A stretch of 33,817 nt of DNA from assembly GCA_900555515.1 (NCBI GenBank), contig USLO01000003.1, positions 1 to 33,817 of the forward strand, read 5' to 3'. Position 1 is the stretch's first letter. Every line of letters starts with the position of its first letter. Below, one piece after another: positions 8,106 to 16,168 of this stretch. The DNA comes from an uncultured Collinsella sp. (GTDB lineage Bacteria > Actinomycetota > Coriobacteriia > Coriobacteriales > Coriobacteriaceae). The translations under genes were made by a program, and so were the position numbers. The notes beneath the pieces are model-generated. The model did no database searches. It saw only the letters and a list, made by a program, of their open reading frames with translations, and was not told the DNA's origin.

Positions 8106-8513
8106 GTGCGCAAGGCACTGGCACAACCTCATACCAAGCAGTTCCTCAAGTTCGCTGTCGTGGGACTTATCTCCTTTGGCATCGACTGGGGCATGCTCAT
8201 TGCGCTCGTCGAGCTGTTCCACCTCGACTTTTTGATGAGCACCACGATCTCGTTTATCACGTCCGTCGTGGTCAACTACTGGCTCAGCATGAAGTACGTG
8301 TTCGACCACCGCGAGGGCATGAGCCGCAAGCGCGAGTTCACGATCTTCACCATCCTGTCGGTGATTGGTTTGGGCCTCAACGACCTGTACATGTTTGTGG
8401 GCGTCACGTTTTTGAGCATCGGCTACCAGGCCATGAAGGCCATCGCCACGTTCCTAGTCACCTGGTACAACTACTTTAGCCGCCGCTTCTTCCTCGAGGG
8501 CGCAAGGTCGTAG
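8106..8513 (+). CDS. GtrA family membrane protein (second of a tandem pair)
   Basis: 135 residues, four predicted membrane spans. The core motif VNYWLSMKYVFDHREGMSRK followed by REF is nearly the same as in the preceding gene (FNYVASMKYVFAHKEGMSRR), so the two arose by tandem duplication and then diverged. The start is read as GTG at 8106. No strong Shine-Dalgarno precedes it, and another start within a few codons is possible, but the N-terminal KQFLKFAVVGLISFGIDW box must be included. As with the first copy, a role in moving lipid-linked sugars for surface glycan assembly is inferred from the family only. It is followed by a strong terminator. Confidence 0.85.
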   Translation: MRKALAQPHTKQFLKFAVVGLISFGIDWGMLIALVELFHLDFLMSTTISFITSVVVNYWLSMKYVFDHREGMSRKREFTIFTILSVIGLGLNDLYMFVGVTFLSIGYQAMKAIATFLVTWYNYFSRRFFLEGARS

Positions 8514-8537
8514 ATTGCCGAACATATGCTTGAACGC

Positions 8538-8574
8538 AAAACGGGCTGGGACATCACGTTCCAGCCCGTTTTTT
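8538..8574 (+). terminator. Rho-independent terminator after the GtrA pair
   Basis: A 15-bp stem (8538-8552 with 8558-8572, one G-U pair) built on AAAACGGGCTGG / CCAGCCCGTTTT, ending in a run of six T. Confidence 0.9.
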
Positions 8575-8635
8575 GTTTGCCGAGCTTTCTATAATTGCCG
8601 ATAAGGGCGCACGAGACGGATCACGATGCCGAAAT

Positions 8636-8802
8636 GGGACACGCTTTCCCATGGGCCTCCCCGGGGAAACCGCATCCCAGAATAGGACCTCAAAACGGGA
8701 CACAGTTTCCCAATAGAACTCCAACCGGAAAGTGCATCCCAGAATTCAGCTCAAAAGTGGGATGCGCTTTCCGGTTGAGCCTTGATTGGGAAACTCCGTC
8801 CC
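8636..8802. repeat. Six alternating copies of a ~15-bp motif forming nested hairpins
   Basis: Copies of a motif close to GGGAYRCRSTTTCCC lie at 8636-8650, 8664-8678 (inverted), 8697-8711, 8725-8740 (inverted), 8759-8774 and 8788-8802 (inverted). The first pair can form one hairpin. The third and sixth copies pair around the fourth and fifth, which themselves pair over 18 bases with one mismatch, making a cruciform-like nest. The block lies between two converging terminators (8538-8574 and 8811-8852) and holds no gene. Confidence 0.8.
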
Positions 8803-8810
8803 ATTCGCAT

Positions 8811-8852
8811 CAAAAAACGGGCGGCCTGGATGTTTGTCCGAGCTGCCCGTTC
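8811..8852 (-). terminator. Terminator of the DUF4430 surface operon
   Basis: On the minus strand AACGGGCAGC (8842-8851) pairs with GGC/GCCGCCCGTT (8816-8825) across a short loop, followed by TTTTTTG. It lies 21 bases after the stop codon of the minus-strand gene ending at 8873. Confidence 0.85.
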
Positions 8853-8872
8853 CGTGCGTTATGTTGAGATCC

Positions 8873-9775
8873 CTAGCCTGTTACGTAATACCAGACGACG
8901 TTGTCGCCGTTGGAGAGAACGTAGTTGCTGCAGGCCGTCATGGGCGTCGAGCCGTTGACAGAGTACATCCAACCGCTCGTGCCGCCATACTGCTTCTCGG
9001 CCAAACCGCCGATCGCGGCGACATACGTGCCGTACGATGAGCCGTGTGCGTTGACGGAAAGCCCGAGCGCGCATAGGGCGTCGTAGACGGTGGCACCTTC
9101 GTTAAAGGTATAGGTGCCGCCGGCGGACACAGGATTGCCCACGGCGCTCGATGTGACCGCAACCGTCACCGTGACGTAACTGGGCTCCTGCGTGCCGCCC
9201 TGGCCGCCCGAGGAGGCGGTTCCGCCGTTAGAAGCAGAGGCGCCGCCAGACGATTGGCCACCGCCCGAAGAGGTACCACCAGACGTGTTAGAAGTATCGG
9301 CAGTTTCGGTATTCTGAGCAGCCGATACATCGCCAGACTTCTTGCCACGCTGGTCTTCAGACTTTTTGCCATCCGAGTTTTTATCCGAGCTCTTGTTCGA
9401 AGACTCGGAATCGCCCTTGGCGTCACCCGAGTCCTTGGACTTATCTTTCGCATCGCCCGAAGCCTTGGAGTTCTTAGAGTCAGCTTTGCCAGAAGCAGCA
9501 GCCGAGCCAGCTCCCCTGGCGTCGTTGGCAACGACGCTCTCCCCCGTCACGGCCTGAACGATCCAGTCGATGGACCAGGCACCGCTTGTGGAGGGATGGA
9601 CAAACCCCAGCGAGACGACAATCAGGGCAACGCAAGCAGCCGTAAAAACGCCGACAAGTGCCTTGCGCCGCGGGGCGGACGCCGCCGAAGCGGCGCCCTT
9701 TTGCTTTGCATCGTCGAGCTGGATAAACGAGGAGTCGGGCTGCTGCCCGTTGGTCTCCTTGGGCTTATCGGGCAT
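8873..9775 (-). CDS. Membrane-anchored DUF4430 (transcobalamin-like) protein
   Basis: 300 residues. Residues 1-38 are charged and cytoplasmic, 40-59 form one membrane span, and about 70-200 are a low-complexity Ser/Lys/Asp/Gly linker that would cross the cell wall. The last ~100 residues form one DUF4430 module, the fold also found at the C-terminus of animal transcobalamin and intrinsic factor: YTFNEGATVYDALCALG, then SGWMYSVNGSTPM, ending LSNGDNVVWYYVTG. Its start overlaps the stop codon of the large surface gene (ATG at 9773-9775, upstream stop TAA at 9765-9767), with AAGGG 8 bases before it, so translation is probably coupled. A GTG at 9784 is a less likely start. Proposed role: a membrane-proximal partner that receives a ligand from the large protein (inference). 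Confidence 0.85.
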   Translation of the reverse strand: MPDKPKETNGQQPDSSFIQLDDAKQKGAASAASAPRRKALVGVFTAACVALIVVSLGFVHPSTSGAWSIDWIVQAVTGESVVANDARGAGSAAASGKADSKNSKASGDAKDKSKDSGDAKGDSESSNKSSDKNSDGKKSEDQRGKKSGDVSAAQNTETADTSNTSGGTSSGGGQSSGGASASNGGTASSGGQGGTQEPSYVTVTVAVTSSAVGNPVSAGGTYTFNEGATVYDALCALGLSVNAHGSSYGTYVAAIGGLAEKQYGGTSGWMYSVNGSTPMTACSNYVLSNGDNVVWYYVTG

Positions 9776-12700
9776 TACCGTCACCCTTGCCGCGCTTGGT
9801 CAGCATGAAGACGGCGATGAGCGCGAGGCCGATCACGCCGGCCGCGATGCCGACAATAGCGAGCGGGTTGAGGCCAGACTCCTGCGCGGAAGCCTCAGTG
9901 GACTTCTTGGCAGTGGTCGTGGAAGCGGATGCCTTGTCGGACTTCTTGTCGGACTTGCCGTCCTTCTTGTCAGACTTCTTCTCGTCCTTCTTGTCGGACT
10001 TGTCGGAGTCCTTCTTGTCGGACTTGTTGTCCTTGGTCCCGGTCTTGGTCGACACCGTCGTCTTGGTCACCGGCTTCTGACCCGGGGCGACAGCGCCACC
10101 CTTCGAGCCGGAGCCAGTGCCCGCGCCAGCGCCCGTGCCGGTACCAGCACCAGTGCCGGAGCCGCTGCCACCGTTAGAGCCAGAACCGCCATTGCCGTCA
10201 GGGTTAACGGCGTTCTTGGTCCACTTGGCATACAGCGTCATATCGGCCGTCACCGGCGTGCTGAAGTCATACGCCTCCGTGCAAGCCTCATCGGTGTACC
10301 AGCCACCGAAGGTGTAGCCCTCACGCGTCGGATCGGCAGGCTTAACCAGCTTGCCGTCGGCCGTAGTCTGGAAATCGACCTTGGAACCATCGCCAGTCTC
10401 GAACGAGACCTTAACGCCACCATTCAGCTTGAACAACGTGCCGGAATCGTTGATGTAGTAGAGGTTGCCCTTGGCGTCGCAGGCAATCGGCGAGTCGCAG
10501 TAGTTGTTGTGTCCCGTTGCGCTAAACGCACCGGTCGCCTGCGCGTCACCCAGCTTGTAGCGATAGACACCGCCGCCCGAGGTGTAGTTCACATAGTCGG
10601 AAGTCGCACCGTAGTTAACCGTGAAGTAGACATACGTGCCATCTGCCTGGGCGCTCACGAGCGGTGCACCCTTGATGCCGCCGATGGGAAGCGCGGAGCC
10701 ATCAGCAGACGAAACCAACGTCGTAGCAAAGTCATTATCAAGGTCGACAATCGCCAGCGCAGAGCCACCGGAAACCTCGCCGCCGACAATCAGCTTGTTG
10801 CCATACAGCGTAGGCATGCAGGCGCATCCCGTAAGACCCAGGTCGACGACGCGCTCTTCGGAAATGCGCGAAGCGGCATCCGCACCACGCGAACTACCGT
10901 CAGAAATCGCCAAAACGTGCAGCTTGCCATCGCGCGAAATCAGATAAGCATGGCTACCGTCGGCGGAGAGCACACAGGAGGAGTTAACGATAGCCCCAAC
11001 GGAAACGCTTCCAAGCACAGCGCCCGAAGACTTGCCGAGCATCTCAACGGTACCGGCGCTGGTGGGAACCAGAATAAAGCCGTCACCCACGGTAGCACCC
11101 GTCCAGTAATAACCCTCATCGGCGTTGACGTGCTGCCAGGAAACGGCACCGGTCAGGATATTGATGCGCGTCAGATGGCCGTTGTTATACACGCCCTTAC
11201 CATAGTCGACATCAACGGTGCCGACATAGAGATAGTTGCCATCGACCGTCAGCTGAGAATTCGACTGAGCAGTTTTGCTCACAGGGTCGGTAACCCAAAC
11301 CGTCGTGAGCGTATCGGCCGTCAGAGCCTGGACCGCACCGCCATCGAGCGGGACGATGACCAAGCCGTTCGTATAAATCGGACGCGTCGTGTAGCCAATC
11401 GTAGTCTTAAGGTTCGACTCGGCAAGCACCTTGCCCGACTCTGCGTCGATCTTAAGCAAGCGCTTGTTGACGGCGAGATACACGTTGCCGTTTACGACAA
11501 TCGGCTCGCTCGCGTTGGGATACGTGGCGCCCGAGTAGGCCTTCCAATCGAACGTCCAAGAGCTTGCCAGCGCGCCCGTAGGGGTGGACACGTTCTCGAC
11601 CACCGCATTGGAATTGCCGTTCCAGTCGGCTTTCCAATCGGTCGGGCGCGAAGCGCTCGGATCCACGACGATTTCGTCAGGATTGGGCACCGTGTCGCCG
11701 GCAGCATATGCCCAGACGATCTTGTCGCCCGACTTGAGCGCGTAGTCACCATCGAGCTGAGTCCCGGGGTCCCCGTTTACAAAGAACGACCAGGAGCCCG
11801 TCAGCTTTGTGCCATCAAGCGGGGACACGAGGCTATGGACATTCCAATAGCCGCCATCATTGAGCATCACGGAATCAATGCCCAGGGCATCGAAATAGGC
11901 AGCAGATGCATCCTTAATCGTCGTGCCCTCAACGAACACCTGCATCGAAGGATCAGTCCAGCGCTGAGCCTTATCGTCCTTCTTGCCGATGATCTCCATC
12001 GAAACGGAGACCTGACCAGGCATGGTGCCGTCGGAGCCATAGACCCAAGCAATCTCGTCGCTTGCCTTAAGCGTATAGGCGCCCGCACCAACATCAACAG
12101 GCTTGCCATTGACAAAGAACTGCCAATATTTCCAGGTGTTTTCGTCAACCTTCTCGCTCGAGAGGGTCACGTTCTTTTCGAACGGCGAGGTCAGCGACTC
12201 GAGATACCAGCCAAACGAGCTCTCCCCCGTTTTGGCGCCAATGCCAGACTTTTTAAAGATCTGCTCGGAAAGGTCAGCAGCGGTTGTTCCCTCGTCCACG
12301 AGAGCTGTCGTAGGCTGTGCCCACGTCTGCCGGGCGCCCGAAGCATCCTGGCCGATAACGGTGCAGCTTACCGAAAGCTGATCGGCAGGAGCGGGGTCGT
12401 TGTACTTCGAGTAGTACCAGACGACGGAGTCGCCGGCCTTGAGCGTGTAGCCGCCGGCGCCGACCATGGAGGACTTGCCGTTGATGAACAGCTGCCAGTA
12501 CGCTTCGGTCGTCGGGTCGTAGGCGAGCGTGCGGCCGGAGTCGAAGGGCGACGTGATCGAATTGAGCGCCCAGCCCCAGGAGCCGTTGGGGTCGTAGTCG
12601 GCCTTGAGGCCGGTCTGCTTGAAGAGCTGCTCGGAGAGGTCGGCCGCGGTCGAGCCCTTCTTCAGCGTAATGCTCTGAGCGGCGGCCCAGGTCTGCTGAG

Positions 12701-15700
12701 CACCCTTGGCGTCGGTGCCGACGACCGAACACGTCGCGGAAACCTGCGTGGAAACCGTGCCCGTGGGATCCTCGTACACCAGCTCGAGCGTGTCGCCATC
12801 GCTCGGGTAGTAGCCCGTGGCATAAGAGCTGGCAGCCTTGCCATTAATATCAAAACGCCAGTACTTATAGCCGGACGCCGTGTTTTCCATCGCGAGCGTC
12901 TGGGACTTATCGGGGTTCGTAACCGAATAGGGAACGCCGCCGTCCGTGCTATAGCTATAGCCGGCGTCGTCAAGCACCTTGGCAAAGATGTCCCAGGCAG
13001 ACATTTTTTGGGTACTCGACCACTCAAACGAGGCCGTCGGCACCCAGTCCACAAGGTCATAGGACTGACCGACATCGTGCTTGCTTACGCCTACAACCCT
13101 GACGTTAACGGAAAGAGACTTTTCGTCGGAAGAATTAACGAGCCAAGCGGTGCTCTTGACATCGTTGTTGCCGGCGTTTGCCACGACATAGGCGTATTTG
13201 CCCTCAGCCGAGGCGGGAAGCGTGATCGCGCCGGTCGTTTCGTCGGCGCCAAACAGCTCGTGGGCATTTGTGCCCTCAGCGTCATCGGCGAGATACCAGC
13301 GGTAATCGACGAGGGAGCCCTCGGGGAGTGCCGTCTCGTAATCGCCCCAATCGCCCGTTGCCATGTAATTGGCAGTAGGGGTAAGCGTTCCGCCGACCTG
13401 TGCAAGGTTGCCGCTCGAAGCGACATTAACCGATGTCAGGGTATACGCCTTGGCATCTTCGCCCTTGACGATGGCATAACGCGTGGAGGCATAGTCGGTG
13501 TTGTAGCCACCGTCGACGATGCACTTGAGGTACTTGCCGACGTACTTTTGCGAAATTACGAACGACGGCCTGTGCGCGTTCTCATCCGTCAGCGTCGTGA
13601 ACGGACCCTGGGCGCTATCGGCAATCTGCCACGTATACGTCAGTTGATCAGATGTAAGCTCGGCACCCTTTGTTCCTGCAGACGTCTTCTCGAATGCAGT
13701 AACACCGATCTTTTCGCCACTCTTGTAGACAAACTTGGCGTCATCGCTCTGATCGCCGACGATCTTTTTGAGATACGTCAGGAACAGCTCGTGCGAGCCT
13801 GCGGCCTTAACGGCCACAGCAGTAGTCGCCTCTACGGTGTTATCGCCCGCAGTGGCCGACACGCTCACCCAGCGCTTGGCGTAGTCATCGGGAATCGTAA
13901 AGCTGCTGTCGGTTTTGCCCTCGACCACATGCCAGTCGGTCTTCGCATCAAACGCAGAGGAAGACGGGTCGACAGAGGACCAACGCCACGTGTAGGTAAC
14001 GCCCTCGGTAACCGGCTCAGACGAGTAATCGACCGCCTTGTAGGCGCACGCCTCAATCGTAGAGCCAGTGTCCTTGGCGCCCTTGCTCGCATTGGTAAAT
14101 GCAACTGAATCGAGCGTCGTCGCGCCCTTGGGCAGAATGCGGCCCGCCTTGGTCTCACAGCTATCGGAGCCGGGGATACCCTTCTTGGCCTTAGCGACCA
14201 CCTTGAGGTAGCGGTTCGCGCACTCCTTGGTAACCGTGAAGGTATCACCAGTTGCAACCTGCTCGAACGTGCCGTCAGCAGAATCGGCCACCCACCAAGA
14301 AAAATCGACCTTGTCGGAGCCATAGAGGTCAGTCGGCGTGTCGTAGTTAAGGTAGTAGGCGGCAGCCTTAATCGTGTCACCGACGTTAGCGTTGGGGACG
14401 TTCTCATAATCGTCGCCAAATTCGGCGCCGTTATAGGCGAGAACGATATGGCCTAACGCGATCTGGTCACTCGCGGCAACAGGACCCGGCGTATTGTAGC
14501 CAACAGACGCGGGCGTCCCGAAAGAGCTGCTCGGACCGTACAGCTCCTGGCCATCGCCGACAACCTTAACGCGAATGTACTTGCCCGCAAGTTGCGAAGC
14601 GAGTTCGTCCGTGATCGTCAGCGACTGGGCGGTCTGGCCCGGAATTGCCTGATAGGCGGAATCCTCGGCATCGCGCACGTCAGACGCAAGCCACTGATAG
14701 GTCCAGCCGGCCTGTGTCGCAATACGCTTATTGGGAACCGCTTCGCCGTCGTAGGCGTTCGCCCAAAGCGTAGTGCCAGGGTTCAGCATCTCGGCCTTAA
14801 CAGACGAATACGAGCTCGAATCGTCTGCCGAAGACTGGATGAGGACATAAGACTTTGCATCCAGTGCCGTCTTGGTAGGAACGGGCGCCTTGATGGTGTT
14901 CGTCGCTGTCAGCTTTTGGTTGTTGGCGCCCTTAGTCGGGCCGTAGATGACGTTACCGCTGGCATCGGTAATGCGTACGCGCAGGCACTTGCCGTTAAGC
15001 TGAGTGCGCAGGGCATCGTCCAAAACGATCGATGCGCCCGTCTGACCCTCGACAGGAACAAACGCGGAATTGTCCGCATCGCTCTTGTTGCTGATGTCGG
15101 CAGCAAGCCACTGATAGGTGCAGCCCGAAGCGCTGGCGCGCTTGCTGGACGAAGTCCAAACATTCGCATAGAGCGTAGTATTGCTCTGGATAAAAGCGGT
15201 GAAGTTAGAGCCAGCCCAACGAGAAGGCGACTGGCTCTTTCCGACGCTGACACCATTATTCGAGGAAAACGTAGCAGCGGCACGAGACGCGGCCTTGGCA
15301 ACACTGGGCTCGCTGGCCACCGCAGTCGCGTCGCCGGTCTCGGCGGTGGTGTCAGACGCCTCGCTCGCCGGGGTGGCCGAAGCAGGGTCTGACGCAGCGG
15401 GGTCGTCCGATGCATCATCGCTCACGTTGTCAGGCGCGGCCGAACCCGTATCCCCAGTTTCGGAGGAGCCACCTGCAGCCGAATCGTTTGCGTCAGCAGC
15501 AGCCGCGGTAGTATCTGCAGCACCGTCCGTGGCCTGCGCGCCCTCGCTCGGCGTTGTGGCCTGAGCCACGGCCTCGGCAATGCCCTCGGCGCCATCGGCC
15601 CAAAGCTGGGCCGGCGTGGTGCTGAATGCCATCGCGAAGGCCAGGAATGCCACCAGGCCGCGCTTGGCTACGCCGCGCGCGATCGCCCCATGGCGACGCA

Positions 15701-15818
15701 ACGAGGCGCGCTTGCGCTCGTCCTCAAACATATCCATTTGTCCCCCATTGTCTGTACTTGAGGCGTTACCATGCGGCTGCCCCACGTCATCGCGCATGTT
15801 GCGCTCGAGTTCCCCCAT
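9765..15818 (-). CDS. Giant multidomain surface protein: six Ig-like modules, four DUF4430 modules, beta-propeller, InlB-type repeat, C-terminal TM
   Basis: About 2,017 residues. A long charged N-region precedes the hydrophobic signal core at about 54-68, with likely cleavage after QLWA near 74. An Ala/Ser/Asp-rich stalk follows to about 190. Six related beta modules (about 200-890) each carry YxW...AD and a GKY.rV-like end. Four DUF4430/transcobalamin-like modules lie near 896-1016, 1024-1138, 1148-1259 and 1268-1374, with WQLFINGK/WQFFVNGK and YTLKAGDSVVWYY-type signatures. A PQQ-like beta-propeller spans about 1406-1796 and an InlB B-repeat (GYTFGGWYTDEAC) about 1801-1869. A Gly/Ser linker, a Lys/Asp tract (about 1916-1969) and a membrane span (about 1980-2005) close the protein; no LPXTG is present. 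ATG 15818 has GGAGG 7 bases upstream; a later ATG at 15737 is an alternative. The leader resembles a cobalamin riboswitch, so corrinoid capture is the inferred job. Confidence 0.88.
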   Translation of the reverse strand: MGELERNMRDDVGQPHGNASSTDNGGQMDMFEDERKRASLRRHGAIARGVAKRGLVAFLAFAMAFSTTPAQLWADGAEGIAEAVAQATTPSEGAQATDGAADTTAAAADANDSAAGGSSETGDTGSAAPDNVSDDASDDPAASDPASATPASEASDTTAETGDATAVASEPSVAKAASRAAATFSSNNGVSVGKSQSPSRWAGSNFTAFIQSNTTLYANVWTSSSKRASASGCTYQWLAADISNKSDADNSAFVPVEGQTGASIVLDDALRTQLNGKCLRVRITDASGNVIYGPTKGANNQKLTATNTIKAPVPTKTALDAKSYVLIQSSADDSSSYSSVKAEMLNPGTTLWANAYDGEAVPNKRIATQAGWTYQWLASDVRDAEDSAYQAIPGQTAQSLTITDELASQLAGKYIRVKVVGDGQELYGPSSSFGTPASVGYNTPGPVAASDQIALGHIVLAYNGAEFGDDYENVPNANVGDTIKAAAYYLNYDTPTDLYGSDKVDFSWWVADSADGTFEQVATGDTFTVTKECANRYLKVVAKAKKGIPGSDSCETKAGRILPKGATTLDSVAFTNASKGAKDTGSTIEACAYKAVDYSSEPVTEGVTYTWRWSSVDPSSSAFDAKTDWHVVEGKTDSSFTIPDDYAKRWVSVSATAGDNTVEATTAVAVKAAGSHELFLTYLKKIVGDQSDDAKFVYKSGEKIGVTAFEKTSAGTKGAELTSDQLTYTWQIADSAQGPFTTLTDENAHRPSFVISQKYVGKYLKCIVDGGYNTDYASTRYAIVKGEDAKAYTLTSVNVASSGNLAQVGGTLTPTANYMATGDWGDYETALPEGSLVDYRWYLADDAEGTNAHELFGADETTGAITLPASAEGKYAYVVANAGNNDVKSTAWLVNSSDEKSLSVNVRVVGVSKHDVGQSYDLVDWVPTASFEWSSTQKMSAWDIFAKVLDDAGYSYSTDGGVPYSVTNPDKSQTLAMENTASGYKYWRFDINGKAASSYATGYYPSDGDTLELVYEDPTGTVSTQVSATCSVVGTDAKGAQQTWAAAQSITLKKGSTAADLSEQLFKQTGLKADYDPNGSWGWALNSITSPFDSGRTLAYDPTTEAYWQLFINGKSSMVGAGGYTLKAGDSVVWYYSKYNDPAPADQLSVSCTVIGQDASGARQTWAQPTTALVDEGTTAADLSEQIFKKSGIGAKTGESSFGWYLESLTSPFEKNVTLSSEKVDENTWKYWQFFVNGKPVDVGAGAYTLKASDEIAWVYGSDGTMPGQVSVSMEIIGKKDDKAQRWTDPSMQVFVEGTTIKDASAAYFDALGIDSVMLNDGGYWNVHSLVSPLDGTKLTGSWSFFVNGDPGTQLDGDYALKSGDKIVWAYAAGDTVPNPDEIVVDPSASRPTDWKADWNGNSNAVVENVSTPTGALASSWTFDWKAYSGATYPNASEPIVVNGNVYLAVNKRLLKIDAESGKVLAESNLKTTIGYTTRPIYTNGLVIVPLDGGAVQALTADTLTTVWVTDPVSKTAQSNSQLTVDGNYLYVGTVDVDYGKGVYNNGHLTRINILTGAVSWQHVNADEGYYWTGATVGDGFILVPTSAGTVEMLGKSSGAVLGSVSVGAIVNSSCVLSADGSHAYLISRDGKLHVLAISDGSSRGADAASRISEERVVDLGLTGCACMPTLYGNKLIVGGEVSGGSALAIVDLDNDFATTLVSSADGSALPIGGIKGAPLVSAQADGTYVYFTVNYGATSDYVNYTSGGGVYRYKLGDAQATGAFSATGHNNYCDSPIACDAKGNLYYINDSGTLFKLNGGVKVSFETGDGSKVDFQTTADGKLVKPADPTREGYTFGGWYTDEACTEAYDFSTPVTADMTLYAKWTKNAVNPDGNGGSGSNGGSGSGTGAGTGTGAGAGTGSGSKGGAVAPGQKPVTKTTVSTKTGTKDNKSDKKDSDKSDKKDEKKSDKKDGKSDKKSDKASASTTTAKKSTEASAQESGLNPLAIVGIAAGVIGLALIAVFMLTKRGKGDGNAR
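11695..13130 (-). repeat. Four tandem DUF4430/transcobalamin-like modules within the giant surface gene
   Basis: Protein-level repeats of about 110-120 residues. Modules 2 and 3 are most alike: each opens SATCSVVGTDA or SVSCTVIGQDA, contains TTAADLSEQ(L/I)FK or the close form STAADLSEQLFK, then a (L/I/F)NGK turn, and ends with YTLKA(G/S)D plus an aromatic strand. Modules 1 and 4 keep the same order with weaker identity. The order matches the single module of the downstream small protein. Confidence 0.75.
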
Positions 15819-15904
15819 CGGGGTCCTCCTTCCCTCCAGAGCCCAACGCGTACCGGCGGCAAAAGCCGCAGCCGCATGCAAGACGGGAGGCGATCCGACT
15901 TAAC

Positions 15905-16040
15905 CTTAACGACTCGGGCACGTCGTCCGATCTGCGACGCGAGCATCCCGAGCCAAGAGGAATTACGGTTACTGGTACAGCCGGGGACTTGCACCCCGAT
16001 TCTCCCAAATGCGCAGGATAACCGCGCATTCGTGCGTCTC
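15905..16040 (-). ncRNA. Cobalamin riboswitch-like leader of the surface operon
   Basis: Read on the minus strand, the leader contains ATCGGGGTGCAAGTCCCCGG immediately followed by CTGTACCAGTAACCGTAA (plus-strand span about 15963-16000). This matches the conserved core of cobalamin riboswitches (GGTGCAAATCC, then CTGxxCCxGTAACCGT). A downstream arm closed by CTCGGG/CCCGAG carries GCAGATCGGACGACGTGCC, in the place of the usual 3' conserved arm. The hairpin GCGGCAAAAGCCGC at 15856-15869, between aptamer and ribosome binding site, may be part of the expression platform. No clear terminator is visible before the start codon, so control could be at translation. Confidence 0.8.
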
Positions 16041-16048
16041 CGCACCAC

Positions 16049-16076
16049 CATCTAGGCCATCGATTATTACCGTCAA
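16049..16076 (-). promoter_or_regulatory. Candidate sigma-70 promoter for the riboswitch operon
   Basis: On the minus strand TTGACG (16071-16076) is followed after 16 bases by TAGATG (16049-16054). Transcription from about 16042 would include the complete riboswitch-like leader. Confidence 0.55.
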
Positions 16077-16085
16077 AATGGTATC

Positions 16086-16117
16086 ACGCAAAAGGGCCTC
16101 GCACGCAGGCGAAGCCC
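16086..16117 (-). terminator. Terminator after the UbiB-like gene
   Basis: On the minus strand GGGCTTCGC pairs with GCGAGGCCC (one G-U pair) followed by TTTTGC. It lies about 55 bases after the stop codon at 16169 and just upstream of the next promoter. Confidence 0.75.
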
Positions 16118-16168
16118 AAGGTAAAAGCTATTGTTTGCGATAGGAAAATGCGGTGACGGCCGCAGCCT

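Noticed and set aside
8636..8802. CRISPR array
   Set aside because: The six units alternate in orientation and have irregular short spacers, unlike direct repeats with uniform spacers; no cas gene is present.
9910..10070. Short-period tandem DNA repeat in the giant gene
   Set aside because: It is the coding sequence of a Lys/Asp/Ser tract (KKDSDKSDKKDEKK type), a wall-spanning linker, not a separate repeat element.
12274..12732. Second histidine/arginine-rich minus-strand frame within the surface gene
   Set aside because: It is a frame-shifted shadow of the DUF4430 modules, without its own start signals.
9570..14108. Open frame of about 1,512 codons on the plus strand opposite the giant surface gene
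   Set aside because: It is antisense to a protein with clear modular domains. Its translation is Arg/Val/Gly-rich without recognisable domains, as expected of the complement of a GC-rich gene, and it has no ribosome binding site or family motif.
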